Notes: generated from the letters alone by a model not told the origin. A DNA stretch of 64,000 bases from AC-32 sp038237925 (GCA_038237925.1 JBBRYF010000001.1:248001-312000), one strand, 5' to 3'. Counted from the first letter of the stretch, positions 1 through 7,685 are shown. Made by a program: numbers and translations.

Positions 1-743
1 TGCAGCTCGTAGGCCCAGCTCACCTTCTCGGGGTCCTGGTGCGCAACCGCCAGCCGCTCGATCTCGCCGTTCGGGCCGACCATGTCGATCGCGCACCAGT
101 CGGCCAGGCCCGGGACGCTCAGCTGTGCGACCTGACGCAGGGTCCGGTTGTAGTCGAGCGAGGAGCCGAGCAGCTCGCTCGCCTCGGCGAGAAAGGTCAT
201 CCGCTCGCGCATCGTCTGCTCGGCGGCGTAGAGGCGCGAGCGCGCGAGTGCCTGCGCGGCCTGGCGTGCGAGCGCGATCTTCATCTCGCGCCGTTCGGAA
301 TCGAACTCGATGTCCTCGTCGAACGAGAGCGACATCGCCCCGAAGACGCGCCCTTCGACCGTGAGCGGCACGACGACGAGTGCGTGCGCGTCCTGAGCCT
401 GATGCGCGAGGGCCGGGTAGTCACGGTTTCGCTCCTGGAGGCTGGCGATGAAGACCGGCTCGCCGGTTCGGACCACCTCCGACATCGGCAGCTCGGCGTC
501 GACCGGAAAAGCGGTCCACCCGCTCATCGCGGTTGCGTCGTAGCCGCGCTCGGCGAGGAGCTCGATGCTCGTTCCGTCTTCGCTCAGGACACCGATCGCG
601 CCTGCGCGCGCCTCGGCGGCGCGCACGCCTTCGGTGAGGATCGCGTCCAGCACTTCCTGCGGTGTGACCGCCTCGGCGAGCAGCTCGGCGACACGCTGAA
701 GTCGCCGTGCGCGATCCGCCGCTTCGTTGTCGTGCGTGCTCAC
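1..743 (-). CDS. GAF-domain sensor protein, C-terminus beyond the window
   Basis: The minus-strand reading frame is open from a GTG at 743 to the window edge (about 247 codons). It begins with a short helix, then a GAF domain (about residues 20-165), a linker with the sequence MTFLAEASELLGSSLD, and the start of a second GAF domain (ADWCAIDM). This layout is common in actinobacterial GAF/PAS sensor kinases and SpoIIE-type phosphatases, but the catalytic part lies outside the window, so the output is unknown. The GTG overlaps the TGA of the upstream response regulator (GTGA), so the two are probably translated together and act in one signalling pathway. Confidence 0.8.
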   Translation of the reverse strand, partial: MSTHDNEAADRARRLQRVAELLAEAVTPQEVLDAILTEGVRAAEARAGAIGVLSEDGTSIELLAERGYDATAMSGWTAFPVDAELPMSEVVRTGEPVFIASLQERNRDYPALAHQAQDAHALVVVPLTVEGRVFGAMSLSFDEDIEFDSERREMKIALARQAAQALARSRLYAAEQTMRERMTFLAEASELLGSSLDYNRTLRQVAQLSVPGLADWCAIDMVGPNGEIERLAVAHQDPEKVSWAYEL

Positions 744-1219
744 CGCTCCGGACTGGAGGAGATGCCCCGCCTGAGCTGCTCGCGCTCACCGCGCTCGATG
801 CGGCCGAGCACGTTCTCGACGAAGTCGCCGATCGTCACCGGGTCGAACGGCTTGACCAGGTATCCGACCCCGCCGAGCTGCTCGCCGAGCCGCTTGTCGG
901 CGGCCTCGGCGCGCGCCGTCAGGAAGACGATCGGGATGTCTCGGGTCTGCTCGTCCTTCGCCAGCTCCCGCGCGACCGTCCAGCCGTCGACCTCCGGCAT
1001 CATCACGTCGAGCAGCACGAGGTCCGGCCGTTCCTTCCGCGCCAGCTCCAGGGCCTCACGGCCGTCGCCGGCCTCGAGGACGTCCATCCCGGAGGCGGCG
1101 AGGTTGACGCGGCAGAGCAGCCGGATGGCGCGCTCGTCGTCGGCGACGAGCACCCGGCGCGCGGTTCCGGCGGCGAACCGGCTCGAAGCCTTCCCGCGCG
1201 ACTGCGGATCCCCGGGCAC
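740..1219 (-). CDS. Single-domain response regulator (CheY-like receiver)
   Basis: The protein is a stand-alone receiver domain of about 135-159 residues. It has the acidic pair in LVADDE, the phospho-acceptor Asp in LVLLDVMMPE, the Thr in VFLTA and the Lys in YLVKPFDP. No output domain follows, so it probably signals by protein contact, likely with the GAF protein encoded directly downstream (GTGA overlap). The start is uncertain: GTG at 1219 gives a 22-residue lead, while GTG at 1153 begins directly at the first strand of the receiver. Neither has a clear promoter or ribosome site. Confidence 0.8.
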   Translation of the reverse strand: MPGDPQSRGKASSRFAAGTARRVLVADDERAIRLLCRVNLAASGMDVLEAGDGREALELARKERPDLVLLDVMMPEVDGWTVARELAKDEQTRDIPIVFLTARAEAADKRLGEQLGGVGYLVKPFDPVTIGDFVENVLGRIERGEREQLRRGISSSPER

Positions 1220-1411
1220 GCGGGGGCCGGACTCACAACGCCACAGCTGCCGCCGCCCGACAGACCCCCCGACTCGGCGAAGCGGAGCTGAGCGAATCGG
1301 ATGCGAAACCTCGGCTCTCACTCGGTCGGCGGATTCTACGGCTCTTTGGCGACGACCCCAAATGTCCGCGCTCGAGGCGATCGCGGGCGCGGGGCTCCTC
1401 TGGGCCGCAAC

Positions 1412-1417
1412 TACAAT
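1412..1417 (+). promoter_or_regulatory. -10 box of a likely leaderless pdxT promoter
   Basis: TACAAT ends 7 bases before the GTG of pdxT, which would put transcription start at or next to the start codon. No Shine-Dalgarno sequence is present. Confidence 0.55.
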
Positions 1418-1424
1418 CTCCACC

Positions 1425-1979
1425 GTGAAGATCGGCGTCCTGGCGGTGCAGGGGAACTTCCGCGAGCACGCGGCGATGCTGCGGCGGCTCGGCGTGGAGC
1501 CGATCGAGGTGCGCAAGCCCGAGCAGCTCGAGGGGCTCGACGGGCTCGTGATCCCTGGCGGCGAGTCGACGGCGATCATGCGGCTCGTCCGCCTGTACGG
1601 GCTCGAGGACGCGATCCGTGAGTTCGCAGGGCCACTCTTCGGCACCTGTGCCGGGATGATCCTGCTCGATCGCAACCACCTCGGCGTGCTCGATCTCGAA
1701 GTGGCGCGCAACGCCTTCGGCCGTCAGGTCGCGAGCTTCGAGGCCGATCTCCGGCTCGCCGGCGATGACGAGCCGCTGCGCGGTGTGTTCATCCGCGCGC
1801 CGCGCGTCGCCGACGTCGGCGCGGGCGTCGAGGTGCTGGCCGAGCTCGACGGCGAGCCGGTGCTACTGCGCGAGGGGCGCGTGCTCGTCGCGTCCTTCCA
1901 TCCGGAGCTGACGGACGACACGCGTGTGCACGAGCGGTTCCTCGACCTCGTTCGGGAGGAGACGAATGTCCGGGCATAG
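1425..1979 (+). CDS. pdxT: Pyridoxal 5'-phosphate synthase glutaminase subunit PdxT
   Basis: PdxT releases ammonia from glutamine and passes it to PdxS for pyridoxal phosphate synthesis. The 184-residue protein has the usual family length. Visible features are the N-terminal AVQGNFREH, the PGGEST oxyanion region (residues 44-49), the catalytic Cys75 in FGTCAGM and the His159/Glu161 pair in SFHPEL. The GTG at 1425 is chosen because family proteins start at this point and a TACAAT box precedes it. No pdxS is next to it; the upstream gene is divergent. The 3' end overlaps yebC by 14 bases, so the two are co-transcribed. Confidence 0.95.
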   Translation: MKIGVLAVQGNFREHAAMLRRLGVEPIEVRKPEQLEGLDGLVIPGGESTAIMRLVRLYGLEDAIREFAGPLFGTCAGMILLDRNHLGVLDLEVARNAFGRQVASFEADLRLAGDDEPLRGVFIRAPRVADVGAGVEVLAELDGEPVLLREGRVLVASFHPELTDDTRVHERFLDLVREETNVRA

Positions 1980-2721
1980 CAAATGGAGCTCGATCAAGCA
2001 CAAGAAGGGCGCAGCCGACGCCAAGCGGGGCAAGCTCTTCTCGAAGCTGTCGCGCGCGCTGATCGTAGCGGCGCGTGAGGGTGGGGGCGACCCGGCCTCG
2101 AACCTCGCGCTCGCGAACGCGATCGAGAAGGCGCGCTCCTACTCCATGCCGAAGGACAACATCGAGCGCGCGATTGCCCGCGGCTCGGGAGCCGACGCGG
2201 ACGCCGACACCTTCGAGCAGGTCAGCTACGAGGGCTACGGACCGAACGGCGTGGCCGTGATCGTCGAGGCGCTGACCGACAACCGCAACCGCACCGCCGC
2301 CGACGTGCGCGCCGCCTTTGCGAAGCACGACGGCAACCTCGGCGGCTCGGGCGCCGTCGCGTGGCTGTTCGAGCGCCGCGGGCTGATCATCGTCGACGCC
2401 GAGCGCGCAGACGAGGACGAGCTGACGCTGGCGGCCGCGGAGGGCGGGGCGGAGGACGTCGAGCGCGACGGCTCGAGCTTCCGCGTCATCTCGCCGCCCG
2501 AGGCGCTGACGGCGGTACGCGAGGCGATCGAGGCGGCGGGGATGGAAGTCGACTCGGCCGAGCTGACGATGGTTCCGAAGACGACCGTCAGCCTCGAGGA
2601 CGAGAGCGCGGCGAAGAAGACCCTGCGCCTGATCGACACGCTCGAGGAGAACGACGATGTCCAGGAGGTTTACGCGAACTTCGACATCCCCGAGCGCGTG
2701 ATGGAGGGCGTTGCGAGCTAG
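1966..2721 (+). CDS. yebC: YebC/PmpR family protein
   Basis: This 251-residue protein has the YebC hallmark start MSGHSKWSSIKHKKGAADAK, the KDNIERAI segment and the GYGPNGVAV motif. Family members are described as DNA-binding regulators and, more recently, as translation factors that help ribosomes through polyproline stretches; the sequence alone does not say which role applies. The start ATG at 1966 lies inside the end of pdxT. In many bacteria yebC sits just before ruvC, as here, although two other genes are inserted between them in this window. Confidence 0.95.
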   Translation: MSGHSKWSSIKHKKGAADAKRGKLFSKLSRALIVAAREGGGDPASNLALANAIEKARSYSMPKDNIERAIARGSGADADADTFEQVSYEGYGPNGVAVIVEALTDNRNRTAADVRAAFAKHDGNLGGSGAVAWLFERRGLIIVDAERADEDELTLAAAEGGAEDVERDGSSFRVISPPEALTAVREAIEAAGMEVDSAELTMVPKTTVSLEDESAAKKTLRLIDTLEENDDVQEVYANFDIPERVMEGVAS

Positions 2722-2754
2722 GCCCAGCCTACGCGTGTAAGACGGTCGCGTTCC

Positions 2755-2814
2755 TTGACATGCCGGGGACTGGTGCTCACTATCGGCCTGCCGCAGTTGA
2801 CTATCACTAGGAGG
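2755..2814 (+). promoter_or_regulatory. Promoter and ribosome binding site of the metzincin-like gene
   Basis: A perfect -35 TTGACA (2755-2760) is followed after 17 bases by a weak -10 (CACTAT, 2778-2783). A strong Shine-Dalgarno AGGAGG (2809-2814) lies 6 bases before the ATG at 2821. This contrasts with the leaderless arrangement of most neighbouring genes. Confidence 0.5.
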
Positions 2815-2820
2815 GGGTAC

Positions 2821-3573
2821 ATGAGGAGTCGAATTCTTCTCGCCGCACTTGTGTTCGCTGTGACCGCCGCCGTCTCGGTGCCGGCCGCATCGGCGAATCA
2901 CTCGTGGAACGGCTACCACTGGGCACGCACGTCCAACCCGTTCACGATCAAGCTCGGCGACAATGTCAGCGGGCTCTGGGACCGAATGCTCGGCACGGCA
3001 TCGTCAGACTGGTCAGCGTCGAGCGTGCTCAACACGACCGTCGTCACCGGTGGTACGAGGCCGAGGTCCTGCAAGGCGACGTCGGGGCGAGTCGAGGTCT
3101 GCAGCGCGAGCTATGGCAACACCGGCTGGCTCGGGGTTGCGACCGTCTGGCTGCAGTCGGGCACGACCCACATCGTCCAGGGCACGGTTAAGAACAACGA
3201 CTACTACTTCGGCAGCTCGAGCTACCAGTACAACAACACGGCCGAGATGCAGCACGTGATCTGCCAGGAGATCGGGCACACCTTCGGGCTCGACCATCAG
3301 AGCACCGACGGCACGTCGCTCAATACCTGCATGGACTACTACCACAACACCTCGGCTTCGGATACGAAGAGCACGCATCCGAATCAGCACGACTACGCCG
3401 AACTGAGCACGATCTACAGTCACCTCGACTCTTCGACAACCATCGGCTCGACGACGTCGCGCTTCGTGCCAATCGGCCAAGTTGGCGAGTCAAGGTACGT
3501 CACACGTCTCGCCAACGGGCTCACGCGGATTACCTACGTGAGCTGGGCGACACCGCTTCACGCGAGCCTGTAG
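2821..3573 (+). CDS. Secreted metzincin-like protein with an altered zinc motif
   Basis: The 250-residue protein starts with a Sec signal peptide (about residues 1-27, ending near ASA). The core carries the metzincin helix QEIGHTFGLDH (residues 149-159) and a Met-turn, TCMDYY, with Met171. The first zinc ligand of the usual HExxHxxGxxH is Gln149, encoded CAG, while Glu150, His153 and His159 are kept. Four cysteines are spread through the chain. It may be an active protease with unusual zinc binding or a non-catalytic relative. The start at 2821 fits both the signal peptide and the strong ribosome site. Confidence 0.8.
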   Translation: MRSRILLAALVFAVTAAVSVPAASANHSWNGYHWARTSNPFTIKLGDNVSGLWDRMLGTASSDWSASSVLNTTVVTGGTRPRSCKATSGRVEVCSASYGNTGWLGVATVWLQSGTTHIVQGTVKNNDYYFGSSSYQYNNTAEMQHVICQEIGHTFGLDHQSTDGTSLNTCMDYYHNTSASDTKSTHPNQHDYAELSTIYSHLDSSTTIGSTTSRFVPIGQVGESRYVTRLANGLTRITYVSWATPLHASL

Positions 3574-3584
3574 GAAGTCACGAT

Positions 3585-3621
3585 CACAGCGCCGGAGCCC
3601 GCGCAGGGCTCCGGCGCTGTG
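3585..3621. terminator. Perfect 16-bp hairpin between convergent genes
   Basis: Left arm 3585-3600 and right arm 3606-3621 are perfectly complementary (16 bp) around a 5-base loop. No T-tract follows. It lies 12 bases after the metzincin-like gene and before the end of the opposing lipoprotein gene, so it can terminate both. Confidence 0.75.
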
Positions 3622-3645
3622 TGCTCGGTTGGGTATCGCCTGGGC

Positions 3646-4164
3646 CTAGTCGAACACAACGCACGCGACGTAACTCGCGTCACCGCCTTTGGCTCGAGCG
3701 AACAACGAAAACACTTCGGCCTGGCTGACGACCCACGATGGCTCGCTACTCACTCGGAACCTCTTCCGTGTCATTGCTCTTTCCGCCTGTCGCGGGCGCA
3801 TGAGCGTGAGTCCGAGCTCGGTTGGCTTGAAGGCGAGGTGAGCCGTCACTCGCTCGCCGCGGCGAAGGTTAATTCGCGGTGTCTGCTTCCGGTTGCCACA
3901 GAGAGGCGGGATGAAATCGACGCACGCCCTCCCCCAGCAGTAGGAGGAATAGCCGAGCCAGAAATCTCCTCTTTCGGTCTCGAGCCAGGCGGGGGGCGGC
4001 CCGGCTGAGACGCCCGTGATCTTCGGCGCGGGAGACGATGGCTGTGAGGCGGTCGGTGAAGACGAAGCTGGCGTCGGCGTGGCCTTGGGCTTTGTGCTCT
4101 CCTGGCATCCAGCGACGATGACCAGAAGGGCGAGTAGGGCCAAGGTGCGCAGCACAATGAACAT
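3646..4164 (-). CDS. Putative lipoprotein of unknown function
   Basis: The 172-residue product starts with a hydrophobic signal ending in the lipobox IVAGC (Cys20), then a Ser/Thr/Pro linker (about 21-50) and a globular region of about 120 residues with several cysteines (YSSYCWGRACVDF, PPLCGN). It should be anchored to the outer face of the membrane. I do not recognise the globular part. The start ATG at 4164 gives a normal lipoprotein signal length. It stands alone, convergent with the metzincin-like gene. Confidence 0.7.
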   Translation of the reverse strand: MFIVLRTLALLALLVIVAGCQESTKPKATPTPASSSPTASQPSSPAPKITGVSAGPPPAWLETERGDFWLGYSSYCWGRACVDFIPPLCGNRKQTPRINLRRGERVTAHLAFKPTELGLTLMRPRQAERAMTRKRFRVSSEPSWVVSQAEVFSLFARAKGGDASYVACVVFD

Positions 4165-4404
4165 ACGCCGCGGGAACGATTCTCGTCACGTCGAAGTAGC
4201 AGGCCCCATGCAGCCATGCAGTAGGACACGCGAGGGGAGGATGATCGAAGCTGACCCGCTACTGCACGAGCGCGCACCATCATCTCTCGCGCCTCACGAG
4301 GGTGAGATCCTCGGTCATCGTCAGCCATTCGGCCAGGCGTAGACGCGTCTCCGCCGAGGCCTCTGCGATCGCGATTCGCACGCGCGAGGCTAGCGCGGGC
4401 CTGG

Positions 4405-4438
4405 CAGGAACGTCCGCTCGCGTCCCTAACCTCTCAGC
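4405..4438 (+). promoter_or_regulatory. Promoter-like element upstream of ruvC, repeated upstream of ruvA
   Basis: CAGGAACGTCCG is followed by TAACCT (4427-4432), which ends 6 bases before the GTG of ruvC. The same sequence with the same spacing occurs before ruvA. The TAACCT box fits a leaderless -10 element; the conserved upstream block may be a regulator or sigma-factor site. Confidence 0.6.
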
Positions 4439-4930
4439 GTGAAGGTCCTCGGAATCGACCCAGGAACGGCTGCATGCGGGTTCGGCATAGTCCGCGAAAG
4501 AGGAAACCGCCTGAAGGCGGTGGAGTTCGGCTGGTGGCAGACGTCCGCCAGGCAGCGCCCCGAGCTGCGCCTCAAGACGATCTTCGACGGCGTGGTGGAG
4601 TTGATCGAGGAGTTCGAGCCGGTTGCGGTCGTCCTCGAAGAGTCGTTCGTCGGCGTCGACGCCCGCACCGCGCTCTCAGTCGGCCAGGCGCGCGGCGCCG
4701 TGCTCGTCGCGGCCGCTTCGTACGGGATCGAGTGCGCTGAGTACGCGCCCTCGCACGTGAAGCAGGCCGTCTGCGGCTACGGCCGCGCCGAGAAGGCGCA
4801 GGTGCAGCGGATGGTCGCGGCGATCCTCGGGCTCAAGAAACCGCCGACGCCGCACCACGCAGCCGACGCGCTCGCCGTGGCGATCTGCCATGCGATGGCG
4901 CCGCCGCTGATGCGCGCCCAGGCGAGCTAG
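4439..4930 (+). CDS. ruvC: Holliday junction endonuclease RuvC
   Basis: RuvC cuts Holliday junctions formed in recombination repair, working with RuvAB. The 163-residue protein has the RNase H-fold start VLGIDPGT with Asp7, the second acidic site VVLEESF (Glu67/68) and the C-terminal HHAADAL with His139-140 and Asp143, so the active site looks complete. GTG at 4439 is the family start and follows a TAACCT box by 6 bases. It heads the ruvC-ruvA-ruvB cluster, but ruvA has its own copy of the upstream element. Confidence 0.95.
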   Translation: MKVLGIDPGTAACGFGIVRERGNRLKAVEFGWWQTSARQRPELRLKTIFDGVVELIEEFEPVAVVLEESFVGVDARTALSVGQARGAVLVAAASYGIECAEYAPSHVKQAVCGYGRAEKAQVQRMVAAILGLKKPPTPHHAADALAVAICHAMAPPLMRAQAS

Positions 4931-4937
4931 CTTCGCG

Positions 4938-4971
4938 CAGGAACGTCCGTGCTCGTGCCTAACCTCTCGGT
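4938..4971 (+). promoter_or_regulatory. Second copy of the ruv promoter-like element, upstream of ruvA
   Basis: CAGGAACGTCCG recurs here, followed by TAACCT (4960-4965), which ends 6 bases before the GTG of ruvA. GTCCGTG (4945-4951), 8 bases and TAACCT fit the spacing of the mycobacterial RecA-independent damage promoter (TTGTCRGTG-N8-TANNNT), with one mismatch within the GTCRGTG core. Confidence 0.6.
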
Positions 4972-5532
4972 GTGATCTCGCGTCTGCGGGGAACTGCCGT
5001 CGCGCGCGCCGGCGAGCGGATTGTGCTCGACGTCGGCGGCGTCGGCTACGCGCTGGCCGTGACGCCGACCGCCGCTCGCCTCGCCGAGCGCGGGGGAGAG
5101 GTCTCGCTCGACACCTACCTGCACGTGCGTGAGGACGTGCTGCAGCTCTACGGCTTCGGCGAGCCCGCCGAGCGCGAGCTCTTCGAACACCTGCTCGCCG
5201 TCTCCGGGGTTGGGCCGAAGGTCGCGCTCGCGATCGTCTCCGGCTCGCCGCCGGCGGACCTGCGCCGCGCGATCGCGCTCGAGGACACGGCGCGGTTCGA
5301 GGCGATCCCGGGGATCGGCAAGAAAACCGCGCAGCGAGTAGTGCTCGAGCTGAAGGAGAAGCTCGGCACGATGGACGAGCCGACCCCGATCGCGGGCAAG
5401 CCGCACGCGGTCGCCCGTGATGCGCTCGTCGAGCTCGGCTGGTCGCCGACGGAAGCCGAGGAGGCGCTGGCCGCGACCGATCCCGACCTGCCGCCCGAGG
5501 AGCGCGTGCGCCAGGCACTGAGGGCGGCGTGA
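4972..5532 (+). CDS. ruvA: Holliday junction branch migration protein RuvA
   Basis: RuvA tetramers bind the four-way junction and load RuvB. The 186-residue protein shows the OB-fold domain (1-63, MISRLRGT...VGYAL), two helix-hairpin-helix motifs (AVSGVGPKVA near 75 and AIPGIGKKTA near 108) and the C-terminal RuvB-contact domain after a short linker (about 140-186). Length is slightly below the 195-205 of many RuvA proteins. The GTG start follows a TAACCT box by 6 bases. Its TGA overlaps the GTG of ruvB. Confidence 0.95.
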   Translation: MISRLRGTAVARAGERIVLDVGGVGYALAVTPTAARLAERGGEVSLDTYLHVREDVLQLYGFGEPAERELFEHLLAVSGVGPKVALAIVSGSPPADLRRAIALEDTARFEAIPGIGKKTAQRVVLELKEKLGTMDEPTPIAGKPHAVARDALVELGWSPTEAEEALAATDPDLPPEERVRQALRAA

Positions 5533-6548
5533 CGGAGACCGAGACCCAGTTTCTTGCGCCCGCAGTTCAGGCCGAGGACGACGAGCTCGAGCGCTCGCTC
5601 CGTCCCGGCAGCCTCGACGAGTTCGTCGGCCAGGAGCGCGTCAAGGAGCAGCTCGCGATCGCGCTCGAGGCGACGCGCTCGCGCGGCGAGGCGCTCGACC
5701 ACCTCCTTCTGATCGGGCCGCCCGGCCTCGGCAAGACGAGCCTCGCCTTCATCGTGCGCGAAGAGCTCGGCGTCGGGCTGCGCTCCGCAGCCGGCCCGGC
5801 GCTCGAGCGGAAGGGCGACGTCGCCGCGATCCTCACCGGGCTCGGTGAGCGCGACATCCTCTTCATCGACGAGATCCATCGCCTCAGCCGGTCGGTCGAG
5901 GAGATCCTCTACCCGGCGCTCGAGGACTTCCGGCTCGACATCGTCGTCGGCCAGGGGCCGGCGGCACGGACGCTGACGCTCGACCTGCCGCCGTTCACGC
6001 TGATCGGCGCCACAACGCGCACCGGGCTGCTGACGACGCCGCTGCGCGACCGGTTCGGCCTGACCTTCCGGCTCGAGCACTACGAGCCCGAGGAGCTCGC
6101 GCGCATCGTGCGCCGCTCCGCTCGGATCCTCGAGGTCGAGATCTCCGACGAAGCCGCCGAGGAGATTTCGCGCCGCTCGCGCGGAACCCCGCGAATCGCG
6201 AACCGCATCCTGCGCCGCGTTCGCGACGTCGCGGAGGTGCGCCACCAGGGCGCGATCACGACCGAGATCTCGCGCGAGGCGCTCGAGCTGCTGGAGGTCG
6301 ACGGACGAGGTCTCGAGCGCACCGACCGCGCGCTGCTGAGGACGATCGTCGAGAAGTTCGAAGGCGGCCCCGTAGGCCTGTCGACCCTTGCGGTCGCGCT
6401 GGGCGAGGAGACCGACACGATCGAGGACGTCTACGAGCCGTATCTGCTCCAGCTCGGGTTCCTGCAGCGCACGCCGCGCGGGCGGATCGTCACGAAGCTG
6501 GGCAGGGCTCACGTCGGCGCGCCGGCCGACGACGGCGCGCTCTTCTAG
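5529..6548 (+). CDS. ruvB: Holliday junction helicase RuvB
   Basis: RuvB is the AAA+ motor that drives branch migration with RuvA. The 339-residue protein has Walker A GPPGLGKT (63-70), Walker B FIDEIHRL, sensor 1 GATTRTG, the arginine-finger region PLRDRFG and a C-terminal winged helix (about 260-335). All key residues are present. The GTG start overlaps the ruvA stop (GTGA), so synthesis is coupled. The TAG overlaps the next GTG by one base. Confidence 0.97.
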   Translation: MTETETQFLAPAVQAEDDELERSLRPGSLDEFVGQERVKEQLAIALEATRSRGEALDHLLLIGPPGLGKTSLAFIVREELGVGLRSAAGPALERKGDVAAILTGLGERDILFIDEIHRLSRSVEEILYPALEDFRLDIVVGQGPAARTLTLDLPPFTLIGATTRTGLLTTPLRDRFGLTFRLEHYEPEELARIVRRSARILEVEISDEAAEEISRRSRGTPRIANRILRRVRDVAEVRHQGAITTEISREALELLEVDGRGLERTDRALLRTIVEKFEGGPVGLSTLAVALGEETDTIEDVYEPYLLQLGFLQRTPRGRIVTKLGRAHVGAPADDGALF

Positions 6549-6868
6549 TGTCGGACCTCTGGATCCCCGGCGCCTCCGGCCCGCTGGACGACCTGGTCGC
6601 GCGCATCCGATTGCGGATCGAGGCATTCGCCGAGCGGACCGGGGCGCCGCCCGTGGTCGAAGTCGAGCTTCGCGACGGCTCGACCGCCCTGCTGCGTTCG
6701 CTCGACGCGGATCCGGGCTTCGGGTTCGTCACGCTCGTCCCGTTCGGCGACGACGGCGACGACGGCGACGACCAGGAGTGGATCCTTCCGATCGCCGCCG
6801 TCGCGCGCATCACGATGCGCAAGGCCGAGGAGCGCGAGCCCTTCGGCTTCTCGTCAGCCGGCCGTTAG
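6548..6868 (+). CDS. Small acidic protein coupled to ruvB, unknown function
   Basis: The 106-residue product starts with GTG at 6548, sharing one base with the ruvB stop. It contains a likely helix (about 12-35), strands (VVEVELRDGSTALL), an Asp/Gly-rich loop near residues 75-82 and a further strand region (WILPIAAVARITM), as in small beta-barrel domains. I do not recognise the family. Coupling to ruvB suggests co-expression but does not prove a repair role. It ends head-to-head with the SRPBCC gene, with a 4-base overlap. Confidence 0.6.
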   Translation: MSDLWIPGASGPLDDLVARIRLRIEAFAERTGAPPVVEVELRDGSTALLRSLDADPGFGFVTLVPFGDDGDDGDDQEWILPIAAVARITMRKAEEREPFGFSSAGR

Positions 6869-7338
6869 CTCGTCGCGGTCTCCGCGTACGAGGCGAGGAC
6901 GTGCTCCCAGCCTTCGCTGTAGCCCTGCCGCGCTTCGGCTGCCCGCTCGCCGAGCCGCTCCCAGCCGCGGTGCTCGAGGTCGACGCGCGTCTTGCCGCCC
7001 TCCTCGGTGAAGGTGACCTCGATCACCGTCTGCGGCCGGTCCTGCTTGCGGCTCGGGTTCCAGGCGAGCACGAACCGATGGGGCGGCTCGTACGCGATCA
7101 CGTCCGCCCACTTCAGCTCCTCGCCGTTCTTCGTGCGCTCGTAGATCTGACCGCCCCCGCCGCCCTGGAAGACGACCGTCTCCGCGGGTGAGCCCGACTC
7201 GTAGGCGTCGATCGAGTGCTTGCCGAGCGGCCACCAGTCGTGAATCCGCTCGGTGAAGGTCGCAAACGCGTGCTCGATCGGGCAGTCGACCATGATCGAC
7301 CGCTTGATCGCCTCGGTCTCCGTTGCCTGCGTGCTCAT
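6865..7338 (-). CDS. SRPBCC / AHSA1-domain protein
   Basis: The 157-residue protein belongs to the START-like activator-of-Hsp90-homology group: an N-terminal segment with VDCPIEHAFATFTERIHDWW, then a beta-grip fold with TVIEVTFTEEGGKTRVDLEH. Members bind small hydrophobic ligands; the ligand here is unknown. The ATG at 7338 overlaps the TGA of the ArsR gene (ATGA). An ArsR regulator in operon with an SRPBCC protein is a frequent bacterial pairing, usually thought to be a ligand-responsive unit. Confidence 0.85.
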   Translation of the reverse strand: MSTQATETEAIKRSIMVDCPIEHAFATFTERIHDWWPLGKHSIDAYESGSPAETVVFQGGGGGQIYERTKNGEELKWADVIAYEPPHRFVLAWNPSRKQDRPQTVIEVTFTEEGGKTRVDLEHRGWERLGERAAEARQGYSEGWEHVLASYAETATS

Positions 7339-7646
7339 CCTTTCCTCCTCTCGTCCTCGGCCGCCGCCTTGAACGCGGCGAGGGCCTCGTTCCAGAAATC
7401 GTCGAAGTAGTCGCGTAGCTCGCCCAGCCCGTCCGGGTCGAGCCGGTAGAGCCGCCGCGTGCCGTTGCGTCGCTCGGTCACGAGCCCCGCCTCCTTCAAG
7501 ACGCGCAGGTGCTGCGAGACGGCGGGGCGACTGACCGGCAGCTCGTCCGCTATCTCGCCGACCGCCCGCGGGCCCGAACGCAGCTGCTCGAAGATCGCCC
7601 GTCGAGTCCGGTCGCCCAGCGCATCCATGGCGCTTCGGTTAGCCAT
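7335..7646 (-). CDS. ArsR-family transcriptional repressor
   Basis: The 103-residue protein is a winged-helix regulator: LGDRTRRAIFEQL, then the recognition region ELPVSRPAVSQHLRVLKEAG and the wing RNGTRRLYRLDPDG. It has no cysteine metal site, so it is probably not a metal sensor. It starts at ATG 7646, immediately after a 14-bp palindrome that overlaps its own promoter, so it very likely represses itself and the SRPBCC gene. Confidence 0.9.
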   Translation of the reverse strand: MANRSAMDALGDRTRRAIFEQLRSGPRAVGEIADELPVSRPAVSQHLRVLKEAGLVTERRNGTRRLYRLDPDGLGELRDYFDDFWNEALAAFKAAAEDERRKG

Positions 7647-7685
7647 GACTTACGTAAGTCTAAGCTTACATAAACGCTGCGTCAA
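7647..7685 (-). promoter_or_regulatory. Promoter and operator of the arsR-SRPBCC operon
   Basis: Read on the minus strand, -35 TTGACG (7680-7685), a 17-base spacer and -10 TAGACT (7657-7662) form a good housekeeping promoter. A perfect palindrome GACTTACGTAAGTC (7647-7660) overlaps the -10 and reaches the base before the ATG. A partial copy, TTATGTAAG, lies just upstream. Confidence 0.8.

Noticed and set aside
39..1979. A very long plus-strand frame covering the GAF and response-regulator region and running into pdxT
   Set aside because: Its first 460 codons are Arg/His/Ser-rich without any domain, while the opposite strand encodes clear GAF and receiver domains. Only the last 184 codons are real (pdxT).
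4407..4411. GGAAC as a certain extracytoplasmic-function sigma -35 element
   Set aside because: The sequence fits, but TAACCT does not match a typical ECF -10 (CGTC-like), and the PafBC-type reading explains the repair-gene context better. Kept only as an alternative.
4165..4438. Possible gene or RNA between the lipoprotein and ruvC
   Set aside because: No frame has a good start, family motif or consistent codon use, and no stable RNA fold stood out apart from the ruv promoter element.
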